Source: Pseudomonadota bacterium
GTDB taxonomy: Bacteria; Pseudomonadota; Alphaproteobacteria; Ferrovibrionales; Ferrovibrionaceae
Assembly (NCBI GenBank): GCA_023433835.1
Contig: JAEYTW010000793.1
Coordinates: 1 to 12,715 of the forward strand
Direction of reading: 5' to 3'
DNA: 12,715 bases
Part shown: in pieces, positions 1-6,063 of the stretch
Position numbering within the stretch: the first letter of the stretch is position 1
How the letters are laid out: the number at the start of each line of letters is the position of its first letter
Made by a program: the position numbers and the translations under genes
Notes under the pieces: generated by a model
Told to the model about the DNA's origin: nothing
Databases searched by the model: none
Seen by the model: only the letters and a program-made list of their open reading frames with translations

Positions 1-1
1 G

Positions 2-562
2 ACCGGCGCCGTGCCGCTGCCCGCCGGCGGCATGCAGGGGGTCGACGGCCCTGACCTGCCGCATGCCGCGGCCCAGGCCTCGGCCGCTCGGCCCGCCCTG
101 CCCCTGCCGGTCGCCGACCAGGTCGCCGCCCATCTGGGCAAGGCGATCAAGGACGAGGTCAAGGCGATCAACGTCCAGCTCAATCCGGAAGAACTCGGCC
201 GGGTCGACATCCGGCTCGAATTCGGTGCCGACGGCAAGGTTTCCGCCCATGTCACCGCCGACAACCAGCAGGCCCTCGACCTCTTGCAGCGCGACCAGCG
301 GGCCCTGGAACGCTCGCTGACCGATGCCGGGCTCAAGACCGACAATTCGTCGCTGAGCTTCTCGCTGCGCAACGACGGTGCCGGCAACGACGGCTTCAAC
401 CGCTTCGCCCAGAACCAGGGCGGCGGACAGCAGGGCGGCCAGGGCCAGCACCGCGGCGGCCGCGGCGGCGCGGTGGCCGATGTGAGCGGCATTGACGCCG
501 GCCCGGCCACGGCGCGGCCACGAACCATCGCGGCCGACGGCGCGCTGGACATCAAGGTTTGA
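2..562 (+). CDS. fliK: Flagellar hook-length control protein FliK, C-terminal part (5' end cut by window)
   Basis: The reading frame is open from the first full codon of the window, so the start lies upstream; the GTG at 11 is not a credible start. FliK is the secreted molecular ruler that measures hook length and triggers the export apparatus to switch from hook to filament substrates. The identification rests on the typical FliK C-terminal domain: an LNPEELGRVDIRLEF core, followed by a stretch with GKVSAHVTADNQQALDLLQ and a helix ending in LTDAGL (roughly nt 170-340). After this domain comes a low-complexity Gly/Gln/Arg-rich tail (about nt 415-475), which is common and poorly conserved in the family. 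It ends 13 nt before flgD, whose hook scaffold works in the same step, and the two are probably co-transcribed. The upstream Pro/Ala-rich part is the end of the variable central region. Confidence 0.9.
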   Translation, partial: TGAVPLPAGGMQGVDGPDLPHAAAQASAARPALPLPVADQVAAHLGKAIKDEVKAINVQLNPEELGRVDIRLEFGADGKVSAHVTADNQQALDLLQRDQRALERSLTDAGLKTDNSSLSFSLRNDGAGNDGFNRFAQNQGGGQQGGQGQHRGGRGGAVADVSGIDAGPATARPRTIAADGALDIKV

Positions 563-568
563 GGGAGG
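561..568 (+). promoter_or_regulatory. Shine-Dalgarno fixing the flgD start
   Basis: GAGGGAGG lies 7 nt before the ATG at 576 and overlaps the last bases of the fliK stop codon. It selects this ATG over the upstream in-frame ATG at 492, which lies inside fliK. Confidence 0.75.
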
Positions 569-575
569 CTGTGAC

Positions 576-1247
576 ATGGTCGACGGCGTAAGCAACAACG
601 GTACGACGAACAACACGACGAATTCGTCACAGGTCCAGCTCGTCAAGAATTTCGACACCTTCCTGACGCTGCTCACCGCGCAGCTGAAGAACCAGGATCC
701 AATGGCGCCGCTGGACACCAAGGACTTCACCAACCAGCTGGTGCAGTTCAGCCAGGTCGAGCAGCAGATCAACATGAACTCGTCGCTGACCAAGCTGATC
801 TCGGCGACCAACCTGAACCAGCAGACCCAGGCCCTCGACTATATCGGCAAGGAGGTCGACGCCCCCGGCGACACCACCTACGCCGATGCGGGCAAGGGCG
901 CCAAATGGACCTACGACCTGCCCAAGGATGCGTCCTCGGTCACGCTGAAGGTGGTCGACAAGGCCGGCAACGTGATCTGGACCGGCTCGGGCGATGCCAC
1001 GACCGGCCAACACGATTTCACCTGGGACGGAAAGAATTCCGGTAGCGGCGAGGCGGCGCCGGCCGGCGACTACACGCTGAAGGTCGAGGCCAAGGACGCC
1101 AAGAACGCCTCCATCACCGCCGACATCACGATGCGCGGCAAGGTCGATTCGGTCGAGATCCAGGACGGCGAAACCATGCTCGTCGTCGGCAAGACCACGA
1201 TCAAGCTGTCCGACATCACCGGCGTCCACATACCGGCTGCGGCATGA
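576..1247 (+). CDS. flgD: Flagellar hook capping/assembly scaffold protein FlgD
   Basis: FlgD forms the temporary cap at the tip of the growing hook, where it guides FlgE polymerisation outside the outer membrane. The 223-residue product is a normal family length. The N-terminal export and capping region carries the hallmark FDTFLTLLTAQLKNQDPMAPLD followed by TNQLVQFSQVEQQINMN (about residues 25-70). The C-terminal half is the FLgD Tudor/Ig-like part, with a WTGSGDATTGQHDFTWDG stretch and the APAGDYTLKVEA motif typical of FlgD. The start is set by a strong Shine-Dalgarno 7 nt upstream; a longer frame beginning at 492 would run inside fliK and is rejected. The Asn/Thr-rich start (residues 7-17) fits a flexible export signal. 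A short hairpin overlaps the stop codon, and flgE follows after 50 nt. I see no separate promoter, so expression with fliK is likely. Confidence 0.95.
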   Translation: MVDGVSNNGTTNNTTNSSQVQLVKNFDTFLTLLTAQLKNQDPMAPLDTKDFTNQLVQFSQVEQQINMNSSLTKLISATNLNQQTQALDYIGKEVDAPGDTTYADAGKGAKWTYDLPKDASSVTLKVVDKAGNVIWTGSGDATTGQHDFTWDGKNSGSGEAAPAGDYTLKVEAKDAKNASITADITMRGKVDSVEIQDGETMLVVGKTTIKLSDITGVHIPAAA

Positions 1248-1265
1248 TCGTGCCGGCCATCATGC
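1242..1265 (+). repeat. Inverted repeat overlapping the flgD stop codon
   Basis: GCATGAT (1242-1248) and ATCATGC (1259-1265) are perfect 7-nt complements with a 10-nt loop. The flgD stop codon (1245-1247) lies in the left arm. There is no T-tract behind it, so it is unlikely to be an intrinsic terminator. It could stabilise or process the mRNA between flgD and flgE, or be chance. Confidence 0.4.
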
Positions 1266-1297
1266 AACAGCATAATCGGATTTGAAGGAGAACCACG

Positions 1298-2707
1298 ATG
1301 AGCCTCTATGGCGCGATGGTTTCGGGCATTCTCGGCCTGCAGGCCCAGACCCAGCAGATGGGCATGATCTCGGACAACATCTCGAACGTGAACACGGTCG
1401 GCTACAAGCGTAGCGCGGCGCAGTTCTCGACGCTGATCACCGATGCCCCGACCGCGACGAGCTACACCCCGGGCGGCGTGCAGGCCCGCCCCAGGCAGTT
1501 CGTCTCCAACCAGGGCGTGCTGGCCACATCGTCGAACACGACCGACATGGGCATCCAGGGCAACGGCTTCTTCGTCGTCTCGACCCTGCCGGTGACCGGC
1601 CCCGCCAACGGCGGCCCGGCGACGCCGACCGCGGGCGCCACCATCGGCTATACCCGGGCCGGCAACTTCACGGTCGACGCCAACGGCAATCTGCGCAACG
1701 CCTCCGGCTACTACCTCCAGGGCTGGCCGGCCATCCCGCCGAACAACACCGCCTTCGCCAATTCGCAGACCATCCAGCAGCTGCGCACCGTCAACGTGGC
1801 GGGTCTGTCGGGCAACGCGGTGGCAACCAGCAACATCGACGCCCGCGTCAACCTGCAGGCCTCGACCGCGATCAACACGACATATACCGGCGCCGGCGCC
1901 ACCGGCATGCTGCAATACATCAACTCGGGCGGCGCCACCGGCATCGCCCCGACCTTCCAGCGCACCTTCCAGGTTTTCGACAGCCAGGGCACGGCGCGCG
2001 GCGTGACGTTCGCCTTCCTGAAGACGGATACCAACCGCTGGGCGGTCGAGGCGATGGCCGATACCGACGGCAACGGCACGCAGGACCTGATCAACACCGC
2101 GCCGCAATATCTCGACTTCAATTCGGACGGCACGCTGAACCTGACCACGGCCACGACGCTCACGCCGGCCGCCGCCTCGACCTTCATGGCGAACAACAAT
2201 CCGATGGTGATCAACTGGGCCACGTCACTCGGCATCACCACGCCGCAGAACATCACGCTCGATTTCGGTACCGACAAGCTGGCCGACGGCTTCACCCAGT
2301 TCGACTCGTCCTCGGCCCTGATCAACTCGACGGTCGACGGCTCGGTGTCCGGCACGTTCACCGGCGTCTCGATCAGCGAACAGGGGATCGTGCAGGCCCT
2401 GTTCGACAACGGCACCCGGCGCAACATCTACCAGATCCCGGTGGTGACCTTCATCAACCCGGACGGCCTGCAGGCCGGCCAGGGCAACTTCTACCTGGAG
2501 ACCCAGGCCTCGGGCACCGGCAACATCAACGTCGCCGGCACCGGCGGCGCCGGCTTCACCAAGTCCAACCAGCTCGAACAGTCCAACGTCGATCTGGCGA
2601 CCGAATTCACCAACATGATCGTCACCCAGCGCGCCTACTCGGCCAACGGCAAGACGATCCAGACCGCCGATGAAATGCTGACCGAAATCATCAATCTCAA
2701 GCGGTAA
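1298..2707 (+). CDS. flgE: Flagellar hook protein FlgE
   Basis: FlgE is the structural subunit of the hook, the curved universal joint between rod and filament. The 469-residue product begins with the rod/hook N-terminal signature (MSLYGAMVSGILGL, then DNISNVNTVGYKRS, residues 1-39). It ends with the matching C-terminal helix (SNVDLATEFTNMIVTQRAYSANGKTIQTADEMLTEIINLKR, about residues 429-469). These two ends pair as a coiled coil in the hook core. The Ala/Thr/Asn/Gly-rich middle is the exposed D1-D2 region and varies between species. GAAGGAG with 7 nt spacing precedes the ATG at 1298. It lies 50 nt after flgD and is followed directly by a strong hairpin terminator. In Caulobacter the hook genes are sigma-54/FlbD dependent, but I find no GG-N10-GC sigma-54 promoter in the short gap before flgE. 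Confidence 0.96.
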   Translation: MSLYGAMVSGILGLQAQTQQMGMISDNISNVNTVGYKRSAAQFSTLITDAPTATSYTPGGVQARPRQFVSNQGVLATSSNTTDMGIQGNGFFVVSTLPVTGPANGGPATPTAGATIGYTRAGNFTVDANGNLRNASGYYLQGWPAIPPNNTAFANSQTIQQLRTVNVAGLSGNAVATSNIDARVNLQASTAINTTYTGAGATGMLQYINSGGATGIAPTFQRTFQVFDSQGTARGVTFAFLKTDTNRWAVEAMADTDGNGTQDLINTAPQYLDFNSDGTLNLTTATTLTPAAASTFMANNNPMVINWATSLGITTPQNITLDFGTDKLADGFTQFDSSSALINSTVDGSVSGTFTGVSISEQGIVQALFDNGTRRNIYQIPVVTFINPDGLQAGQGNFYLETQASGTGNINVAGTGGAGFTKSNQLEQSNVDLATEFTNMIVTQRAYSANGKTIQTADEMLTEIINLKR

Positions 2708-2721
2708 CGCGCGACCCTGAG

Positions 2722-2766
2722 GCCGGATGGTAACCACCGCTTTACCATCCGGCTTAGCCCTTTCTT
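2722..2766 (+). terminator. Rho-independent-type terminator after flgE
   Basis: A perfect 12-bp stem pairs GCCGGATGGTAA (2722-2733) with TTACCATCCGGC (2742-2753) around an 8-nt loop, 14 nt after the flgE stop. A short pyrimidine-rich run (CCCTTTCTT, 2758-2766) follows. The T-tract is weak and interrupted, but position and stem perfection support termination of the fliK-flgD-flgE unit. The last stem base is immediately adjacent to the CtrA-like box of sciP, so terminator and promoter are packed back to back. Confidence 0.8.
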
Positions 2767-2782
2767 AAAGCGACTCACACTA
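2754..2782 (+). promoter_or_regulatory. CtrA-like box and presumed promoter of sciP
   Basis: TTAG (2754-2757), 7 nt, then TTAA (2765-2768) matches the CtrA consensus TTAA-N7-TTAA at 7 of 8 positions. A CTA trinucleotide at 2780-2782, within CACTACC, fits the -10 of alphaproteobacterial CtrA promoters (consensus around GCTANAWC). The box lies 70 nt before the sciP start. CtrA activation of sciP is known in Caulobacter. The site is seen in the sequence; its function is inferred. Confidence 0.65.
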
Positions 2783-2789
2783 CCTTCCT

Positions 2790-2811
2790 CCCGACGAAAG
2801 TTGGGGTCGGG
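2790..2811 (+). repeat. Inverted repeat with GTCGGG arms in the sciP leader
   Basis: CCCGAC (2790-2795) and GTCGGG (2806-2811) are perfect 6-nt complements separated by 10 nt, just downstream of the presumed sciP start site. The arms contain GTCG, the short sequence reported for SciP DNA contacts in Caulobacter. A role as an operator or leader hairpin is possible but unproven. Confidence 0.35.
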
Positions 2812-2838
2812 CAGACGGGGATCGGGGACGATCGGGCG

Positions 2839-3141
2839 ATGCAGAGTAGCGGAATTGAGACGACGCCGTTGAGCGTCATCGGGCCAGAAGGCCGGCCCAT
2901 TACCAAGGCGGATCTGCCGCCGCCGAATACCAAGCGGTGGGTGATCCGGCGCAAGGCCGAGGTGGTGATGGCCGTGCGCGGCGGGCTGATCAGCCTGGAC
3001 GAAGCCTGCAAGCGCTACACCCTCTCGATCGAGGAATTCCTTTCCTGGCAGCGCGCCATCGAAAGCCACGGCCTGCCGGGTCTGCGCGTCACGCGCGTCC
3101 AGCACTATCGTCCAACGACGACGGCCATCGGTCGGGGCTGA
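2839..3141 (+). CDS. sciP: SciP-type CtrA inhibitor (DUF1153 family)
   Basis: SciP is a small helix-turn-helix protein of alphaproteobacteria that binds CtrA at promoters and blocks transcription activation, helping to time CtrA-dependent cell-cycle and flagellar genes. The 100-residue product matches the family almost throughout. It has a VIGPEGRPIT start of the domain (residues 13-22), the DLPPPNTKRWVIRRKAEVV segment (25-43), the helices around GGLISLDEACKRYTLSIEEFLSWQ (48-71), and the closing AIESHGLPGLRVTRVQHYR (73-91). The start at 2839 gives the usual short variable N-terminus; the upstream ribosome site is weak (only G-rich sequence). It sits alone between the flgE terminator and the fliF promoter, preceded by its own CtrA-like box, which would make a negative feedback loop. 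The location beside flagellar genes matches Caulobacter as I remember it. Confidence 0.92.
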   Translation: MQSSGIETTPLSVIGPEGRPITKADLPPPNTKRWVIRRKAEVVMAVRGGLISLDEACKRYTLSIEEFLSWQRAIESHGLPGLRVTRVQHYRPTTTAIGRG

Positions 3142-3152
3142 ACCGCCCCGAC
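3131..3152 (+). repeat. Hairpin enclosing the sciP stop codon
   Basis: GTCGGGGC (3131-3138) pairs perfectly with GCCCCGAC (3145-3152), leaving a 6-nt loop that holds the TGA stop of sciP (3139-3141). No T-tract follows, so classic termination is doubtful. It may protect the 3' end or act as a weak terminator. Its arms share the GTCGGG core with the inverted repeat in the sciP leader. Confidence 0.45.
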
Positions 3153-3215
3153 TCGGGACCGCGGCCTCCCTTCGCCGCGCTCGGCCCTCGCCACTAGGCA
3201 AATTTTGCCGTATCG

Positions 3216-3244
3216 TTAACCAACTGTTCATCGCGCCCCCTCTA
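3216..3244 (+). promoter_or_regulatory. CtrA-like box and presumed promoter of the fliF operon
   Basis: TTAA (3216-3219), 7 nt, then TTCA (3227-3230) matches the CtrA consensus at 7 of 8 positions. A CTA at 3242-3244 lies exactly as far downstream as in the sciP promoter: 26 nt from box start to CTA in both. The Caulobacter fliF operon is a class II operon switched on directly by CtrA at a comparable place. The site is visible; its function is inferred from that comparison. It would drive all genes from 3343 to the window end. Confidence 0.7.
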
Positions 3245-3261
3245 GGGTGCCCTCAAGGGTG
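3238..3261 (+). repeat. Tandem 12-bp repeat at the presumed fliF start site
   Basis: CCCTCTAGGGTG (3238-3249) is followed at once by CCCTCAAGGGTG (3250-3261). The copies are 11/12 identical, and each contains a small CCCT/AGGG inverted repeat. The repeat overlaps the presumed -10 and the likely start site, where a repressor would act. In Caulobacter FlbD binds an ftr element here to shut off fliF, so this is a candidate operator. The link is inference. Confidence 0.55.
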
Positions 3262-3276
3262 GGGGAGAGTTCCGGC

Positions 3277-3330
3277 ATGCGCACAGCCGTGCGGCCGGTC
3301 CTTCTCTTGCTCGAGGCCAGGTTTCGCTGA
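3277..3330 (+). CDS. Possible 17-codon leader ORF upstream of fliF
   Basis: An ATG at 3277 opens a 17-codon frame (MRTAVRPVLLLLEARFR) that ends with TGA at 3328-3330. A strong GGGGGAG ribosome site (3261-3267) lies 9 nt upstream. The stop codon directly abuts the fliF Shine-Dalgarno (AGGGAG, 3331-3336), so a terminating ribosome would sit on the start region of fliF, which uses the weak start codon TTG. That layout suits translational coupling. The peptide itself, an Arg-rich chain with a Leu run, resembles nothing I know. It is in the same frame as fliF but separated from it by the stop. Chance is a real alternative because short frames are common. Confidence 0.35.
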   Translation: MRTAVRPVLLLLEARFR

Positions 3331-3336
3331 AGGGAG
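3331..3336 (+). promoter_or_regulatory. Shine-Dalgarno deciding the TTG start of fliF
   Basis: AGGGAG lies 6 nt before the TTG at 3343. The next in-frame ATG at 3361 has no ribosome site and would cut off conserved residues (F..MLRGLGP), so the TTG is preferred. Confidence 0.75.
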
Positions 3337-3342
3337 CGGTCC

Positions 3343-5028
3343 TTGGGCGGTTTCATCGAAATGCTGCGGGGCCTGGGCCCCATCCGGCTCGGCATCATCG
3401 GCCTCGTCGCCGCGGCGATGGTGGGCTTCTTCGTGTTCATCGGCGTGCGCGTCACCGCGCCGCAGATGGCCCTGCTCTACGGCAATCTCGAACTGACCGA
3501 GGCCGGGCAGATCACGACCCGGCTCGACGCGGCCAAGATTCCCTACCGCATCGCCAACAACGGCACCGAGATTTATGTTCCCGAGCCGCAGGTCCAGCGC
3601 CTGCGCATGACGATGGCCCAGGCCGGCCTGCCGTCGGGCGGTTCGGTCGGCTATGAACTGTTCGACAAGTCCGACCAGCTCGGCGCCACCTCCTTCGTCC
3701 AGCAGATCAACCAGGTGCGCGCGCTGGAAGGCGAACTCGCCCGCTCGATCCGCGCGATCGACAATGTCCAGGCCGCCCGCGTCCACCTGGTGCTGCCGCG
3801 CCGCGAAGTCTTCACCCGCGACCTGCGGCCCCCCTCCGCCTCGATCATCCTGAAGGTGCGCGGCCGCCTCGATACCCCGCAGGTGCGCGCGATCCAGAAC
3901 CTGGTCGCCGCCGCCGTGCCCGACCTCAAGCCCTCGCGCATCTCGGTGGTCGACGAGCGCGGCAACCTGCTCGCCGGCGGCCAGGGCGATGTCGAGGAAG
4001 GCCAGACGGCCGAATTCGCCCGCATGACGGAACTGCGCCGCCAGCAGGAAAAGCGGCTGCGCGAGGCGGTCGAAAGCCTGCTGGAGCGCTCGGTCGGCCT
4101 GGGCAACGTGCGCGCCGAGGTCACCGCCGATATCGACTACGACCGCGTCACCACCAATTCCGAGGAATTCAACCCGGACGGCCAGGTCGTACGCTCGACC
4201 CAGAACGTCAACGAGCAGAACAAGACGACCGAAGGCCAGCAGAGCGTTTCGGTCTCCTCCAACCTGCCGGAGAACCAGGGCAACGGCGGCACCCAGTCCG
4301 AGCAGTCGGGCAACCGCACCGAGGAGACGATCAACTACGAGATTTCCAAGACCACCCGCAACCAGGTGCGCGAAGGCGGCCAGATCCGCCGCCTGTCCGT
4401 CGCCGTGCTGGTGAACGGTACGTCCACCCCCGGCGAGAACGGCACCCGCACCTTCCAGCCCCGCTCGGAGGAAGAGCTGCGCCGGCTGACCCAGCTGGTG
4501 CGTTCGGCCGTCGGCTACGACGAACGGCGCGGCGACGTGGTCGAGGTGGTCTCGATGCCGTTCACCGAGATCGAGGACATGGGCGCCCCGGCCGAGCAGG
4601 TGCTGTTCCTCGGCCTGACCAAGGACGACCTGTTCCGGCTCGGCTCGAACCTGATGCTCGGCCTCTTGTTCATCCTCGTGCTGCTGCTGGTGGTGCGCCC
4701 GATCCTGATGCGCCTCCTCGGCTTCAGCAAGGAGGAGGAGGACAAGGCGACGCAGTCGGCCAATCTGGGGCCGGGCATGGCGATGCCAGGCGGCATCACC
4801 GGCGGCCTGGCCCAGCTGACCGGTCCGGGCGGCGAGTTCGAGCTGCCGCCGGGCGGCGATGCCGCGGCGCTGCTGGGCCAGGCCCAGTCCAATCTCGAGC
4901 AGATGATCGACATCGCCCGCATCGACGGCCAGGTCAAGGCATCGTCCCTGAAGAAGATCGGCGAGATCGTCGACAAGCATCCCGACGAGGCGGTGGCGAT
5001 CGTGCGCAACTGGCTCTACGCCGAATAA
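3343..5028 (+). CDS. fliF: Flagellar MS-ring protein FliF
   Basis: FliF forms the MS ring in the inner membrane, the base on which the rod, export gate and C-ring are built. The 561-residue protein has two membrane segments (about residues 16-35 and 436-451). Between them is the large periplasmic part with YscJ/FliF-type ring-building domains, including LPRREVFTRDLRPPSASIILK and the stretch around VAAAVPDLKPSRISVVDERGN. A Gln/Asn/Ser/Thr-rich insertion (about residues 275-330) corresponds to the beta-collar region. The C-terminal tail (about 530-561, with VDKHPDEAVAIVRNWL) is the FliG-binding helix pair. Translation starts at TTG, supported by AGGGAG 6 nt upstream and by the conserved N-terminus. 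It is the first gene of the long operon, behind a CtrA-like box, a tandem repeat and a possible leader ORF. fliG follows after 12 nt. Confidence 0.97.
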   Translation: MGGFIEMLRGLGPIRLGIIGLVAAAMVGFFVFIGVRVTAPQMALLYGNLELTEAGQITTRLDAAKIPYRIANNGTEIYVPEPQVQRLRMTMAQAGLPSGGSVGYELFDKSDQLGATSFVQQINQVRALEGELARSIRAIDNVQAARVHLVLPRREVFTRDLRPPSASIILKVRGRLDTPQVRAIQNLVAAAVPDLKPSRISVVDERGNLLAGGQGDVEEGQTAEFARMTELRRQQEKRLREAVESLLERSVGLGNVRAEVTADIDYDRVTTNSEEFNPDGQVVRSTQNVNEQNKTTEGQQSVSVSSNLPENQGNGGTQSEQSGNRTEETINYEISKTTRNQVREGGQIRRLSVAVLVNGTSTPGENGTRTFQPRSEEELRRLTQLVRSAVGYDERRGDVVEVVSMPFTEIEDMGAPAEQVLFLGLTKDDLFRLGSNLMLGLLFILVLLLVVRPILMRLLGFSKEEEDKATQSANLGPGMAMPGGITGGLAQLTGPGGEFELPPGGDAAALLGQAQSNLEQMIDIARIDGQVKASSLKKIGEIVDKHPDEAVAIVRNWLYAE

Positions 5029-5040
5029 CCGGAGGTCCGG

Positions 5041-6063
5041 ATGGCGGCTAAAGGCAAGGACGAGTTCCGCGCATTACGAGGACCTGAGAAGGCCTCGATG
5101 CTGATGCTTGCCTTGGGCGAGGAGCATTCGGCCAAGATCTGGGAAAAGCTCAACGACGACGAGATCAAGGAAATCTCGCAGACGATGTCGACGCTGGGCT
5201 CGGTCTCCTCGGACATGGTCGAGCGGCTGTTCGTCGAGTTCGCCAACATGTTCTCGGCCACCGGCGGCCTGGTCGGCACGTTCGAGAGCACCGAGCGCCT
5301 GTTGTCGAAGGCCCTGCCCCAGCACCGCGTCGACATGATCATGGAGGAAATCCGTGGTCCTGCCGGCCGCACGATGTGGGACAAGCTCGGCAACGTCAAC
5401 GAGCAGGTCCTGGCGGCCTTCCTGAAGAACGAATATCCGCAGACCGTCGCCGTCGTCATGTCGAAGATCAAGCCCGACCACGCCGCCCGCGTGCTGGCCG
5501 CGCTGCCCGAAGAATTCGCGATGGAAGTCGTGACACGCATGCTGCGCATGGAATCGGTGCAGAAGGAAGTGCTCGACAAGGTCGAGCAGACCTTGCGCGT
5601 CGAATTCATGTCGAACCTGGCCCGCACCAACCGCCGCGACAGCCACGAGTTGATGGCCGAGATCTTCAACAGCCTCGACCGTTCGACCGAGAGCCGCTTC
5701 ATGGCCGCCCTGGAAGAGCGCAACCGCGACGCGGCCGAGCGCATCAAGGCCTTGATGTTCACCTTCGACGACCTCTCCAAGCTCGACCCGGCCGGCGTCC
5801 AGGTCCTGCTGCGCGTGGTCGAGAAGTCCAAGCTCGGCATGGCGCTGAAGGGCGCTTCCGACCAGCTCAAGGACCTGTTCTTCTCCAACATGTCCGAACG
5901 CGCCGCCAAGATCATGCGCGAGGACATGGAGGCGATGGGCCCGGTGCGCCTGCGCGAGGTCGACGAGTCGCAGTCGCAGATCGTCAACATCGCCAAGGAC
6001 CTCGCCGCCAAGGGCGAGATCGTGCTGTCCGAAGGCAACGACGAAGACGAACTGATCTACTGA
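5041..6063 (+). CDS. fliG: Flagellar motor switch protein FliG
   Basis: FliG sits between the MS ring and the rest of the C-ring, where it meets the stator and converts ion flow into torque. The 340-residue length is typical. The N-terminal FliF-binding domain includes KASMLMLALGEEHSAKIW. The middle domain carries EYPQT (131-135), a variant of the usual EHPQT FliM contact, and the LAALPEE motif. The MFTF segment (239-242) corresponds to MFXF. The C-terminal torque helix keeps the charged residues R287, E294, D295 and R303, equivalent to E. coli R281, D288, D289 and R297, with Glu replacing one Asp. GGAGGT 3 nt upstream of the ATG, within a wider GGAGGTCCGG, supports the start. The stop codon overlaps the fliH start (TGATG), so translation is probably coupled. 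Confidence 0.97.
   Translation: MAAKGKDEFRALRGPEKASMLMLALGEEHSAKIWEKLNDDEIKEISQTMSTLGSVSSDMVERLFVEFANMFSATGGLVGTFESTERLLSKALPQHRVDMIMEEIRGPAGRTMWDKLGNVNEQVLAAFLKNEYPQTVAVVMSKIKPDHAARVLAALPEEFAMEVVTRMLRMESVQKEVLDKVEQTLRVEFMSNLARTNRRDSHELMAEIFNSLDRSTESRFMAALEERNRDAAERIKALMFTFDDLSKLDPAGVQVLLRVVEKSKLGMALKGASDQLKDLFFSNMSERAAKIMREDMEAMGPVRLREVDESQSQIVNIAKDLAAKGEIVLSEGNDEDELIY

Noticed and set aside
415..475. Gly/Gln-rich stretch at the end of fliK as a nucleotide repeat element
   Set aside because: It is irregular low-complexity coding sequence typical of FliK tails, not a defined repeat unit.
1248..1297. Separate promoter for flgE in the flgD-flgE gap
   Set aside because: No sigma-54 GG-N10-GC pattern and no CtrA-like box is present; only a ribosome site and a small hairpin.
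3196..3209. AGGCAA-N3-TTGC in front of fliF resembling a sigma-54 promoter
   Set aside because: The spacer between the -24-like and -12-like parts is 2 nt too short, which abolishes sigma-54 recognition. It is better read as the small palindrome GGCAAATTTTGCC.
3361..3363. ATG as alternative start of fliF
   Set aside because: No ribosome site precedes it, and it would remove conserved N-terminal residues supplied by the TTG start at 3343.
3253..4980. Long open frame on the minus strand across fliF
   Set aside because: It is antisense to an unmistakable fliF; its Gly/Ala/Leu/Arg/Asp-rich, motif-free product is what GC-rich codon bias produces on the opposite strand.
5376..6062. Extension of fliH upstream into fliG in another frame
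   Set aside because: The upstream part is Arg/Pro/Gly-rich shadow sequence of fliG; conserved fliH sequence begins at the ATG at 6063.
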